Source of the DNA: Pterobdella sp. o SKG-2022
Taxonomy: Eukaryota > Annelida > Clitellata > Hirudinida > Piscicolidae
Reading direction: 5' to 3'
Assembly (NCBI GenBank): GCA_964035795.1
Contig: OZ038320.1
Coordinates: 26,042,118 to 26,106,117, forward strand
DNA: 64,000 bases
Shown here piece after piece: positions 13,401 to 27,300 of this stretch. Both the position numbers and the translations under genes were made by a program. Under the pieces are notes generated by a model. That model was not told the DNA's origin. It ran no database searches and saw only the letters and a list, made by a program, of their open reading frames with translations. Numbering within the stretch: the first letter of the stretch is position 1; every line of letters starts with the position of its first letter.

Positions 13401-15669
13401 TAGGCTGTAATTTTCGATAAAAATGTAAAACTTAAAAAATAACGTAACTATTTCGAAGTTTTTTTTCAATCGATAAATTGAAGTTAGCTAGATGGTAATC
13501 GTTGGTGATGTTTGAAGGTTGTGGGCACTTGCTATTTATTTACAGCAATTCCACTGTGGCTACAGAGACTGATACACGCAGTTCAGTAGTTGCTATCTTT
13601 CAATGGCTGAAGAAAAGCCTTGCTTTGTTTTTCATCACATGCCCAATAGTTGGTTTCCAACTTTTTTTCAATTGTTTAAAGCCATTTGATCTCACTTTGT
13701 TATACAACTTTATTGTGAACGAGATTTTTCCAAAACGTTGGTTTGATGTCAGATTATTTCATTTTTTTTGTGAGATATTCGTTTTTTTTTTAAAGTTATC
13801 TATGATTTAAATCATTTTTTCTATGTGGGGCAGATTCGACCAAACCAGCTTAGTCTCTTCTCCTACAGTAGATGGTGAATGGAGGTTGGAGCTGTGTTGC
13901 GCTTTTGTTATACACTCATTCAATTTTATACTAGATCATAGGTTTACTTTGATATAGTTTTTTAGTTACTGCCATGAAAAGTTGAGTTATTGATGAAATT
14001 TCAAAAGATTTTCAGTATTTCATTGCAGATGAGTAAACTTTGGATTGAGTTTGCTTTTATTCAACTAATAATCTTTTTATTCGGGAAAAAAGCGAAAATT
14101 TTGTGAATTGTATGGTGAACTACAAAAATTAAAAAAAATTTTTTTTTAATTGTAAATAGTTAAGATTTTCTGATAAAAAAATTGATCTTTTTTCGGAAAT
14201 TTAATATTTTTTGTCCCAATAAAACTTTTCTATGGAAATAATTAATCAATTTATTTATTTCTTTATTTATCTACTGGGCCAGCCTTAGCATACCATTCAA
14301 TATTTTCTAATTAGATCATCAATCATTATAAGATCAAATTCTTTTTTTTATGAGCAACAATATTCCTCCTATTTAAAAAAAATATAAACAAGAAATTTCT
14401 TTTCAAATTGGATATAATGTCTCGTAATTTCAATCTAATAGCCAAATAAATTAATTTAATTATTTCTTTGGTCATAATGGTCTCATTTTAACTTTTAGAA
14501 TCGCGTTTTTTTTAGTAATTTTATTTATTTTGTTAACACATTCAGAAAGGTAGAACAAACTTTTAATTTAATATTTTATTTTTTTTTGGTTGGTTCTAGT
14601 GTTACCAACCGTAAACGCTCTTCTATCACGAGAGATAAGAAGCAATTATGATTTTTTTTCTCCCTCTGTTTCAAAGAATATTATTTGATATAGAAAATTT
14701 TCATTTGAATGATTTGATAATTTTTTGTTTAAAACTAGTAAAAAACTGATGAATATTTCATCAGGTTTCCAGCTAATTATTTTATTAGTATCTTATGTTT
14801 ATAACTTTATACTATATGTGGAAACAATGGATCAACTGAGTTTAAAAGGTCTTTTTTGATTTTCCACTTCAGTTTGTAGTATAATTTTTCCATTGTTTCA
14901 AAAGTAATTTTTATCTATTAACTTTTCTCAATAAAAAAATTTTTTTCAATTTTTTAAATGGTTCCCATTAAAATACCTCATCAAAAAAATGTCTCAACAA
15001 CTCCATCTAAGCTCAACATTTTAGCGAAAATTTTTCAAATTATTTCGAAATAAAAACCCCAAAACCTTTGCGGTTGACGATAAACATCATAATAGACACT
15101 GCATCCTTTCCATGAAGCTGGGTTTCATCATATTTGGTTCATACACACCTGAAGAAAGACACTTCATTCCAGGTCGTATCTTTGACCCCATCTTCTGTGT
15201 TTCAAGCATTCCAACGTTCCTAGTATCACTTGTCAAATAATGATTTTGCAGACATTGATAACATTCTTCTCTCTGTTGCTCTTTTATATTTTCTGAGACT
15301 CCTGAATTTTTTTAAGAGTGCGTTTTTTTACTGCCATTTATCTTAATGATTTCCTTTAACAAAACTGAACCTAATTTTTTTATTTTTTTGTTGATTCACT
15401 TTTTTATTTTTTTGAGTTGGTCGTAGTCACCAAGTTTTGGGTTCATGTGTTTATCGAATGCTCGGAGAATCCCTATAAATATTCTCTTATATTATAGAAC
15501 ACATTTTATTCTGTAGTTGATATATGCCACCCTGTTTGAGCTTTTGCCCTACATCTCTTAATGATAATTTAGCGTAACAAGATTAGAAGAGTTTTTTAAT
15601 GAACGAACAATTTTATAAGTTAGCGATAAAAATTTTTTTAAAATTTTCAACTTCAAAATTTACATCAAA

Positions 15670-16059
15670 TTGTATCATGTTACGAAAAAATATAACTTGC
15701 TAATTAAATACTTTTCATCTTTGAAAAAGATTTTTTTTGAAAAATCTGGTTTCAAAAAGAAAACTACTTTCAAGCTGTGCTTTTTTATTGAAAATATTAA
15801 AAATTCAAAGCTTCTCGAAAGTGCATATGTGAGAGAAAGTATGAAAAATAACTTTTTTTCTTTATTACTTTTTTTTGTCTGTGCAATTGTGCCAGTCACT
15901 CAAATGGTTCGTGCAGCCAAATTAGAAATTTTCATAAAATGTTCTATTTATGAGCAAATAGAAGAAAATTTTCTGATTAATTTTAATAAATTTATTTATA
16001 ATTCAAATGAACACATTGATAAAAGGTTGTATTTCAATATTAAAGTGAATCTGGAATGA
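15670..16059 (+). CDS. Isolated 129-codon open frame, coding status doubtful
   Basis: This is the longest open frame in the 17-kb gene-poor stretch. The protein is Lys/Phe/Asn/Ile-rich, as any random frame would be in this base composition. It has one hydrophobic run (about residues 61-76, FFSLLLFFVCAIVPV) that could be a membrane segment. I recognise no domain. In DNA with about three-quarters A+T an open frame of this length is unusual but not impossible over 17 kb and six frames. Listed for completeness only. Confidence 0.15.
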   Translation: MYHVTKKYNLLIKYFSSLKKIFFEKSGFKKKTTFKLCFFIENIKNSKLLESAYVRESMKNNFFSLLLFFVCAIVPVTQMVRAAKLEIFIKCSIYEQIEENFLINFNKFIYNSNEHIDKRLYFNIKVNLE

Positions 16060-16865
16060 CACGTACAATATATTAAACAAAATTTAATTCATTTTGCTAC
16101 TTTTTATTCTGGAAAACTTGAAATTTGAATTAAAATTTAGTAAGTTTGTTTGATTGATAGAACTAAATAGATAGTAATTTATACCTCACGAGCTAATGGC
16201 CTTCAAAAAAGCAAAGTATCTCCGATGTAAGATCGACATCTTAATGAAAAATTTTATAAACTTATAAAACTTCAAAACTCTCACTATTTATTCACCCAGT
16301 TTTTTTTTCAAAACCAAGTTATTTCTGTTCTGAAAGTATTTTTTATCAATTCAAAAGCAATATTTCTAATGAATTCAAATGAGAAACTTCTAGTTTTAAA
16401 ATGTCTAACGTTAAGCCCACTAAAGATTCTTTCATCGATAGCTTCGTTCAATGATTAATAGTGAAGTTGATTTATAATGTTTTGTCTTAATTGCTTTTTA
16501 AAGTGGTTAACTATCCCGGCGTGAAACACTCAATAGGTTCTTCAATAACAACTACTTTAGCCCAATCTCATAACAATTGATAATTTTAACAAATATTTTA
16601 AGTTATTATCCTCATTTTCATCAGTTTTCTCATAATTCATTACCTCAAAAAAAGATTTTCGTATTATCATTGACAGCTTTTGCATGGCGCTACTCCATGT
16701 ATCATCGCATTTAAAGCTTTACGCTTATAATAAATTGGGATAAATTACTGATTGACATATTTGAAACGCAAGTTTTTTCTTTTTCAAAAAGTAATCTTAA
16801 ATTTATGTTATGGGATTTTAAAATCTTTATCAGTAAGTGACATGAAATGACATTTTTTTTTGTAT

Positions 16866-16909
16866 TTGCTGTTAGTTGTTGCTTGTTGCTGTTTGTTGCT
16901 ATTAGTTGA
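16866..16909. repeat. Short GTTG/TTGCTGTT tandem repeat
   Basis: An imperfect tandem array of units like TTGCTGTTAG and TTGCTGTTTG covers about 44 bp. Its other strand reads as repeated CAACAAGCAACAACTA. No gene context. Confidence 0.6.
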
Positions 16910-19900
16910 GTTTTTTTGTTGGGCAATAGAAAAGTTTGTTTTCCTTTTTTTGATTCAATAAATTAAAAATAATTATGTTCATAGCGCTAAGTACCAAATG
17001 AGGAGAAAAATTAAAGATAAAAAACCACGTTTTTTTTTAATTTAAAAAATTTCGTTTTTTGGAGTTTTTCATTACTTCAATATATCTGAAAAGCACAAAT
17101 CAAAGTTAAATTCATTAAAAAATATATGTGTCTGCTTTTAATATAGAAGTTAATTTTGAGATTTAATTTCAATGAATTGACTTTTTAATATAGAATGTAT
17201 TTAAAAAACGCAGTATGTGAAATATTTTTTATTGAAAAATAAAAATTCAAGATTTTTTCAAAACAATTTGGAGCTCGAGTCTCTAGTCAAATAATCACTT
17301 TTCTTATTTCTCACGTTTTTTGACTTCAGAGTTGATATTATGAAAACTGCACGATTTAATATCAAAAAAGAAATAAACATAAAAAACTTACCAAGACCAA
17401 TCTATCACTGTTTGACAAAATTCCCCAAATAAAAATTCCTGTATTTCTGTTAATATTCAAAAATTTTGAATTTATAAAGTTCCATGAATTTTTCAAAAAT
17501 TAATTTGAAGAGTACATTGCAATGAAATATTATGTACTGGGATAACATGCAATAAAAACATCACAAAGTTTATTAAAAACTTTTGATAATGTAAGTTTGT
17601 CTAATAAAAGACTGCGTGCAGTTTTCAATTTTCTTCTCTGTTTTTTGTGTTAGTTTTAAGCTAATCAAATCAACTTTTATACTTGCATATTTACTCTTTT
17701 CTTCAAAATTAATAACATCAATTCCAAAGTGTTAATGGTCCATCATTGAATGCACGTTATTCTGGCATGATTTATGGCTCGAAGAGTGAATTTATTATGA
17801 GAAATGAAAAATACTTTAAGCTTATAAATACTTTGAATAAATTGAAATTATCTATCATTATTTTAAGTTTTGAATGTTTCCGTGAAAGGTTGAAAAACAA
17901 GATACGTGGCTAAAAATAATTTTTCTGAAAGGAAGTTTCCACCAAAAGCGATCTAAGTATTTTTTTAACTCAAATGTTTTATTTTTATAGCTAATTCATT
18001 AAACTTGAAACGATCATTGTTTGCTCTTTGAAATCTTTTCAACATGAACGCTTAATAAGTTTGAATTTTCTGTGATAATCACAAATTTATTTAATAGAAT
18101 CGACAAAGATTAACTTTTTCACTGAAGAAAAATTTTTTCTCATTTTTCATAACAAAAAAAATTGTATTTTCTACACAAAAGTATTTTTTCGAAACAATCC
18201 AAAAATTAGGTTTTGAATCAACCTCTTTAACTTTTGGAAACCAAGGCTTCTCGAGAGAAACTTTTCAATATTGCATATTGAATACTTAGTTTTTGAGACA
18301 GAACTAAATCGGAAATTTTTCGCAAACTTGATATCTTAAGCGTTCCAAGTTCGAATTTAATTTTGAAAGTTAATTGAAGTTTATTGCAAAGTTGGGAATT
18401 AATTCACTTTCGATGAAAAAAGTATTTACATGAAAAAACCTTTATGAAAAATTCAAAAATTCATGATGTTTTTTAATGATTTCAACGAAGTCTTTTTCAA
18501 TAAAAAAAATTTCAACCACAAAAATATAACCGAATTAAAAAACTCTCTACTCTAGCTTGCCGATTACAGAACGCAACATTGTAATATCTGAACAAACAGC
18601 AGCAATAAAAAAAATGAAGATTATTAAACGACCAGCTAGGTTAGCAATAAGAAATAAATAAAAGTTCAGAAAATGGAAAAAAGTGTGAAAAAAATAATTT
18701 TCAAAAACTGTGAAAATAATTCTTCATCTAAAAAAATCACTTCATAGTGTGGAAAATAAATTTTTAATGAATATTTTTATAGTTCTAGACGTGAAACTTA
18801 AGCTTTTGAATCAAACCATTTCATGTTAGTGTGCAGATAGGTTGTCAGCAGGATGATAACAAAAAAATTCACCTCTCATGTCAAGTTGTTTTTTAAAGAT
18901 TAAATTAACAAAATTTTTCATGAATTTCAGACTTTTTGACTATTTTTTGAAATGAAAACTAAAGATAAAAGATAAACAGTTTTTCTAAATCGAGAAAAAA
19001 GAAAAAACAAATGACTAGAGCAGCTTTTTGGGGTGAACATCAAAGTCATTTTTAGAATGGGTGAGAATAAAATAAGAAATACTTCATTAAACCTATCAAT
19101 TAATATTTCCAATGTTCGTGTAGTTAATATTTATATATATAAGGCATTCAAATGATCGATAGCTCACAAGTATTTTCCATATGTTGAAGACTTTAAATCA
19201 TGTTTTGATGACTGTGACGTAACCGCCGTAAACAGAAGCCTATAAAGAGAGACGAGAAATATATCAATTACTGTGCGTATTTATCAACCCATATTCTGCG
19301 TTTTAAAAAAAATATTTCTACAGATAATATTATGTTTTCAGGCAACACTGTTGGTTGAGTTTTTATACAATAAATACACGCGATTGGGGTTTTTTGTGAT
19401 TCAAAACTGGGAATTGACAATTCTGAAAAAGTTTCATTTAATTGATTCACAATTTATGCAGAAGAGCGGAAATCATTGAAATTTAAAATTTAACTAAAAA
19501 ATTATTTTTGTTTCGAGTTTTTAATTACATTACATTTTTCACAACAAAATTTTTGTTTTGAAAAGTTTTTTCAATGTCAGCTAAGAAGAAAATTAATAAT
19601 TTAATTATTCAACCGAAGCTTGTATCATCAAAATATAATTTATTTGAAAGACGTAAAATTTTTTTTCAGACAGGTTTCAGACTCTTCAAAGACTCTAAAT
19701 GAAGCCAAACATTGTTTTCTGATGGTTATAAAATAATTTCTACCGTAGTCATACTTTTCAATGACATAAATGCAATATTTTTTCGATTTAAAGTTATAAT
19801 TTTTCAAAAAATTGTGAGAAAAAACAGAAGTTAAGCTATATTAAGACTCACTATGTTAATCCTACACCATTTATAACCATAAGCAACCAATGAACCCAGA

Positions 19901-22900
19901 AGTGAATCGTTGGATAACATTTAAATTTCATTAAGCATCAATATACTGTAAAATGATGTTAATTAAATACTACGTGATTGATATAGTTTTCCTTAAATTC
20001 ATTTGAAAACTAATGGTTTTCAAAATATCTGAGTGTTTGAGACTTAAATCTCAAAACACGTACTTTGCAGAAAACACTGGAACAAATGTTTAAACGTTAT
20101 ACTAAATATAGTCTCATGTGTTTATAAAAGCACATATTTTTAAAATAATTTTTTCATTTTGGGTTATTGTCGAATGAAGCTAATAATTAAACATTTCAAG
20201 CTTTTAAAAAAAAATAACGATCAATTAACAGAATAGAAGACTATTCATAGATATATTTATCTAGAATATTTTATTGAAAAATTAAGACAAAATCGCCAAA
20301 AATGACAGGATACAAAAAGAAGGTTTTTATAAAAAATCGAAAAAAAGTCGAAAGTTATAAAATGGGATTAACCTTTATTAATTGCAAAATATTCGTCATT
20401 GGGAAATACCTATTTCTGAAATTTTGATGTTCAATTTGAACTATATCTAAAAATAATTTTTTTATATATAATAGAAACAAATGGAAGTAAAATATCATGT
20501 TTTAAAAATAAAATGTCTAACGATTAATGTCACTGTAATTATAGACTTGAAAGCCCTTATATTGGCGTGGAAAATACTACCGAAGTTGCTTGAAAAGTGT
20601 TTTATAAATATATCTAGTGAATTGGAAGAAGTCTCAGTAATTCAGTGTTGAAAGTTCCACTACAGATCTTAACCATCCTAAAACATCTCAAAGAGAAATA
20701 TATTTTACTGTCTATAGAAATTTAACTTTTTAAATTTTTACTCATGAAATTATTTTTTCAATTTTTCTATTGTTAGTTTTTTAAGCTTTCAAGAAAAAGA
20801 ATGATAAAAGAAACAAGATTTAAGTTGACTCATATTACGAAAACTGTATTTAAAATTTTTGTTTAGCGATAAAGGTTTTTTTAATATAAAATCAATTTAA
20901 AATTTTTTTTTATGTTTTTGAAGTATTTTTTTGATGAAATGGTTGAAAGAAGAGCAATAAACCGAACCTTATAAAAAAGAATATATCAATTTATCGTTTC
21001 ATCTTGGTAATAATGTTGTTTTTTAAAAAAACATCATTAAATCTGACCTTTTTTCAAAGTTTACATACATCAGTAAAAGTAAGCATTCCTAATACCCTAT
21101 AGCAAAGGATTTATTAGCTTTTCCTAAATTCCATTTCCGCCACACTTTGAAAATTCAGAGTTTTTTCAAATATTTAAAACTTAAAGATTGAAAAGTTGTC
21201 TTACAAAAAGGTTTCATACGTTAACATAAATTTTTGAATGATGTTTGTCACCATTGGCTTAGGGCTGGAAGTAATTTGACCGATAAAATAATATTTCACA
21301 TAGAAGCAATATTATTGGAACATTATGTGCTATATTGAGTCTGTACTGTAATAAAAACTCTTGGAGACAATAAAGTTGATATATTATCGAAATTTACAAA
21401 TTTTAATTTCGTGTCATCAGTTATGTTAGCACACTTGGGGGATTTGATTTGAAAAAGTAAATTGAATCGAATAGCCCAAACATGCTCAAAATTTATAATT
21501 ACTATGTGGTTTCCAAAATATTTATGCTACTTTAATCGACAAAAATTAAAAAAAAGATAACTTTGAAGTCTGATTGATGAAGGAAAACGAAAGTTGTAGT
21601 AGTAAGAATACTGAATCAAAACTTTTTGCAACACTCAACTTGTTTGGTCGATAATTTTTTTGTTCAACGAAAACTTTGATCATTTCTCTTTAGTGGATTT
21701 TTTCTTAAAAGAATGTTGTTTTATTGATTAAAAATTTTATGAATTGTTGTCGTTTTCAAGATGTATTATTCATTCGATGTTGTTAATTAAGACGTCGCCA
21801 AGCAATAAGTTTTAATGCAAGAGTGACGTGTTGACTGAAAGTCTCTTGTATATAGTTGTAAATACATATAAATTATTATTATTCTATATAATATCTGAAG
21901 ATAAATATCCTTTATAAAATTTTTTGAAATTTAATTGTCATTTCAGTAACAGTGCAATGTTTTGTGGTTTTGTGGTGTTACCATGTCTATTTTTTCAATT
22001 GTGTAATTTAATTATACTGTTGAATGTAGTAGAAGAAGGTGATTGTTCCAAAAATCATTAAAATAGAAGTTTATGACCTTTTGGAGTAAAGTTATCTATT
22101 ATGAAAACTATTGACTCATAAACAAGAGTTAGGGAGAATGAAACCTAAGCTTTAATGTGATTGCTAAAACGGTAGTTTAGTTTTGAGGATCTATCCAAAG
22201 CATTTTTTTATCGTTTTGGGCACCTATGATTTTGCATTATTCAAATAATATTCCGAGTCTTTAAAATTTGAATTCCACTCTACAATTTTTTGATGTTTTA
22301 TGTTTTTAAAATTATAATTTTTGCTTCATTTAAATCTTTTGGCAATATAAAATCTCATGGAAACTTTATGTTCATTACAAGCATAAAAGGATTCTTTATT
22401 TAAGCGTTTTTTAATTGAAAATATGCTGAACCTTGTTGAAAAATTTCATGAATTATTATGAAAAACAAAACAGCATTCGATTGAAAGGAAAAAAATTCTT
22501 ATTTTTTATGAAAAACTCTCTCCATCTTCCAACATTTCGTCGTGGACTTTTAATTAATCTCATTTTTCATTTAATCATGCTTTTTGCTCTATAAATTAAT
22601 TTATTGATTTTTCCTTTTTTTTGTATTTATTTTATAGTTTTTTTATAGAACACTGTTTAATTCTAATAAATTTTTATTTTTTGAAAATTTAGGTGCTATA
22701 AATGATATGTAGATGAAAGAGATAAAAGGCCGATAATATGGAGAATAAAGTTTAATGCATTAAAGTTGATTTAATCAATAATAAATGCAACTTTTATTAG
22801 CTTTAATCAGCTGCTAGGAACTATCAAATTCTTACTTACTTCTCTTCAGTGACTTTTTTCCAATAAAAGAATTCAACACAATCAATCAATCGTTCAGTTT

Positions 22901-24358
22901 TCTAATTAGCCACAAAATTTATTCATTTAGTAATTAAATGGTTTTAATTATCTATGAGTTTCAAAAAACAATCTTTTAAACTGTTTGAAACAATCTTAGG
23001 TCCTACAATGGGCGGTTTTATAGCTTTTATTCTGTTTTTATTCGTGTTATCAGATACTAAAAAAGTATAAAAGACCAGATTAATGCTCAAGTATCCCTTA
23101 TCAATTTTTTCACATGCATCTCAGGTTATTTTAAAGATTGCATCCAAACGCACCTGACGCCGGCTTTTTATCACGATAATGAGGAGGCTGCAAGATAAAA
23201 TTGAAAACTGTTCAAAACCCTATGTAGTGATTTCAATACGTGGTAACCGATGTATTTTTGAATTTCGTTGAATTAACTTTTTTGTGTACAGCTTTCAAGT
23301 TTGAAAAAAGTATTGTAGTACCTCTAAGTTTCTTAAAATCAAACTTCCCAAAATTCAAATATTTTCAGTCTTTTCTTTAAACTCTTTTGTTAGCCCTTCT
23401 AATTGTAATTTATACGAACCAGAATATTTTTTTATGGTCTTTGCAAAACTTTTTCAGAGTTATAAATTTTAAAACTTTTAATAATAAAACAACTTTTTAT
23501 AATTCATGAAATAAATATTGACTAATAATCTTGATAACATAATCAACTTTAATGCTGAAACTTCGATCTCCGCAGAAATGAAATCTCTTATATGTACATG
23601 TGTGAAGTCCATATGATTCCTCATACTCTGTCTGCCTTACATTCCTAGTATGTTTCTTCTTTAGATTCTTCTAGAAACTTCATAAAATACCCCTTTCACC
23701 CAACCGTCACGATTCAACAGTTAAAACACGCCTCACTAATCAATATTTCATTCCTTTCATCACACGCAGCTATCTCACATAAAAAATAAAAAAATAAAAG
23801 CAAAAAAACATTAAAGCATACAAACACACACAAATAAACATCAAATTGATTCACTGAGGTATCATATACATTCGACCCGGAGGTATTAGAGACTGAGTGA
23901 TGGCCCCTTTGAGTGATACGCTTTGAAATATCACAAATAAGGCTTGCTTGTTTGCTTTAATGCACAATCCCAAGTATTAATTACTAATTTCAAATTATTT
24001 GGTAAGCGCTTTTTTAAGTTATATATAGCATCATGTAAGTTGTAGCTTGGAATTTTTTTAATTGAATTATACCGGGAAGAAGTTTAGTTAATATTTCCAC
24101 GTTTTTCATTAACATACTTTGAAAGTTAAATATTTACGTTTTAACGCATTGAACAAACAAAGCTTGAAGTCATATTAAATTTTTATTTAACATTATAGTA
24201 TCGTATAAAATTTTAAACCTCAAACCAAGATATAATGAAAAAATAGTGAACCTATTTTTTAATAATTTACGTATTATAAACGAGATTTAACTTCTTGAAA
24301 TTAAGTTTTAAAACAATACAAAGACACAATGCAAAAGTTGGAAAATAAAATTAAATCA

Positions 24359-27300
24359 TCAGTGACATTTAGCGCTAACACACGAAACGCCCATCTCTTC
24401 GTATTCCTGTCTTGAAATCCATAATTGTTGGAAGGATCCCTGAGTTAGGTTTTATAATAAAACATTTGGATTTTTTTAATGAATTTTATTTTTGATACTT
24501 CATTTCTATCTACTTCAGATAATTTCATGGTGTGTTCAGTTGTGCTTACGTTAGCAAACATTTGTGCTAAGTGTGCTTGCGTGTTTTTTATATGATTTTA
24601 TGCAAGTAGAAATTTTATATTCTAAAAAAATTTAATTTAGCTTTTTCGATAGAGGATGATAATTATGTTACAGGATTTTTGAATAAAAAGAAGAACTCTC
24701 ACACAGCCTCGCGCGTGAGTTAATAGATAAATTTTATAAGCTAATGTGAGAGAAACTGCATGTGATTGAGAGAGGCACAATATGAAATTGTCCAGTGTGG
24801 TTTATGGGTCCGAAAATAATTCTTCAATAAAATATTTTAGGATTTTAAATATGGCACAAATTTTTTTATCTCAACAGGTCAAAACTGAGTTTCTTGTACA
24901 TTTTATGCTATAAATCTCAAAAGTTAAGTTTAAAAAACTTTAAAAACTTGTCACGAAAATTGTTGTGTAAATTTTAAATCCATTTTTGAAGAAATTTTAT
25001 CAAGGTATTTATCTCTCAAAAGGGTCAAACGATTTACACGGAAAAAGTCGAAAATATAATCTCAAGTATTTTGAATGCAACACGTCTAAGGGATTTTAAG
25101 CTGGTTACCAGAGAGGCGAGAACTGATCCACCGATCCATGATGAAAACTTTCTCTCGAGAAGCACCGATGAAGCTGTAACCTTGTACTTTATCGTCTGGT
25201 TCGTGGCATTTTGCATCAATATTATTTAATCTGCTCTGACACAAGCGAACAAGCATAAAGAATTAGTTCTTCAATTTAGGAGTTTACTGTTTAATTCAAA
25301 TTAAATTTAACACAAAAAATAAATTTTTGAAATCAAAATAATAAAAAAATGATTGAGTGATTGATTGACTGATTGATTGATTAATCGACCAGTTAACATA
25401 AAGATGATAAAACTAGACACAATAGAAGCACATTGGAGCTTACAGGGGGCACGATATTGCAAAGTTGATTGTTTAATCGGTCCACAAAACCATTGAGTAA
25501 ACTTCCTCCACCCACAACCACAATGCTGTTGTATAGACTCTGTGGTTGATTAAAAAAGATTCCATGAAAAAAAGATTTTTTGATAGATTGAAGTCTTGAA
25601 GGCTAGATGAGTTGTACGTCACTTTAATAACGCTCATCTTTATTCGGTTTGGTTTTTTCAAGATTTAAGGTTTAATTATGTCAAAAAGCTGAATCTCTAA
25701 GAATGTAAAATTCTTATTAATGTAAATGAATTCAACAATATTACTATCACTATTTTATCAATATTTAAAAGATGGCAAGATTTTCATTTAATTACTAGTT
25801 GGATTGTCACCCAGTTTTCGTATAAAAACCAATGAATTTTGAGATTAGGTTTTTCAATAATTGAAAGTTACAATATCATCACTCAGTCAAGTTTAAAAAC
25901 TGATCTCTAGTTGAAGCACCAGAGACACGAATGCCAAAACAATAAAGACGGTACATAAACAATAGTAAAACTCACAGATCTGATGTCAACGTCGCACTTA
26001 TTGATGCAGGTTTTCACCAAGCTAGCTAGACCTTCTTCTACTCTCACGGGCTCGCTCTTAACGTTTAAATGGGTGGGTTAGTAGCTTAATGTAAATGAAA
26101 CAGTAACAATGACAAAAATCGGCAAAAAAAAATGAGTTTCAATAAAAGAAAGCTTGGAAACTCTACTTTCAAAAATGTGACGACATGATGCTATTTAAAT
26201 CAATTATCTAGGTTTAAAAGTTGTTAAACTCTTGAAATTCCGCTTTTTCGGTACTTTTTAAGTGAATTCACACAGATAAGATTACTTTAAGTTTCGAGTT
26301 TGAATGAATTAAATTTTTTTATAGTTACCCACTTTCTATGTACAATACAGTACTGAGATTTCTTCGAATCAACATTTATTTTAATTGAATTACTTGTTTT
26401 TAGTACCATTGCTCTAAGCATATTAATCAATAAATCAAAAGCCATATCACCAAACAGTTTCCGATCCATCATTCACTTTCCATGAACCACTTTCAACATT
26501 AAATTAGGCAAACAAAAGATTGAGAAAATAAAGATAAGTAAGTTCACCATTAGGTCGGCCCGAATTTAAAATTGAAAACAAAGATAAAAATACATAACAA
26601 TAAAACAATGAAAAGTTGAATACAAACCCTCAAGTAATTTATATCAAAGAGACATTCTGCTAGTTTGAATCTGAAAAAATTATTCAAATTTTTCAAATGA
26701 ATTCCAAGACGGACGTGAAATAAGAAAATGAAGAGTAGTAACTACGGTACCTATAAGGCAACAGTAGATTCGTATTAACAAATTTTAATACTGAATTTTT
26801 ACTTAAAGTTCAGTAATCATAATTGAATTTAAATACAATAAATATTTTGGTAGTTAATATAGTTAATTATTCAGGTATACTAAACGATTTATAGATGGGT
26901 ATATTGCTATGAAAACGTGTGCTTTGAGAGTTCGCGTTCAATTATTCCCCATAAACTATGATGTTATATTTGTATAGAGAAGATTTACCATGCCATTAAT
27001 ATACTGATATATATCCAACTCACTTCAAAAATTAAATTTGTTTCAAATTATTATCGAAGTTAAGCTACAAACGCTTCAAAATATATAAACTGATCAAGAG
27101 ATTCAAATAAATAAATTTATAGAATGTTAAAACAATATTGACAGATTTCAATTTGTTTCCATAACAAGTTCCATTCTTGATATAAATAAGTGGTCAGTTA
27201 TTGCTTAGAGCGGCGGTTTCTTTGCACAAATAAAATGTTCTCATTTGTTTTACGAGCTTTTTTTTTCTGCACACTTGTTTCAGGGTGTATCAATAAAAAA

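Larger units (their letters stand above)
7516..24358. other. Long AT-rich region without a supportable gene
   Basis: About 16.8 kb of very AT-rich DNA. I looked for spliced exons of the kind found elsewhere in the window (GC-richer runs with GT/AG borders and joining phases) and found none that I can defend. Short GC-richer islands stand out at about 12400-12500, 13810-13900, 15060-15230 and 23560-23780, but none reads as a recognisable protein. They may be eroded repeats or regulatory DNA. The longest open frame is listed separately (15670-16059). A small Ser/Lys/Phe-rich frame at 8503-8844 looks like chance. Confidence 0.5.

Noticed and set aside
13502..13810. 102-codon frame
   Set aside because: Phe/Leu-rich from T-rich sequence, no recognised family, no splice partners; not distinguishable from chance.
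26287..26472. A 61-codon minus-strand frame inside the ACTL6 gene
   Set aside because: It looked at first like the exon before the CDVDIR motif. A stop lies directly upstream with no AG acceptor in between, and the true exons at 26628-26670 and 25976-26056 join perfectly without it.
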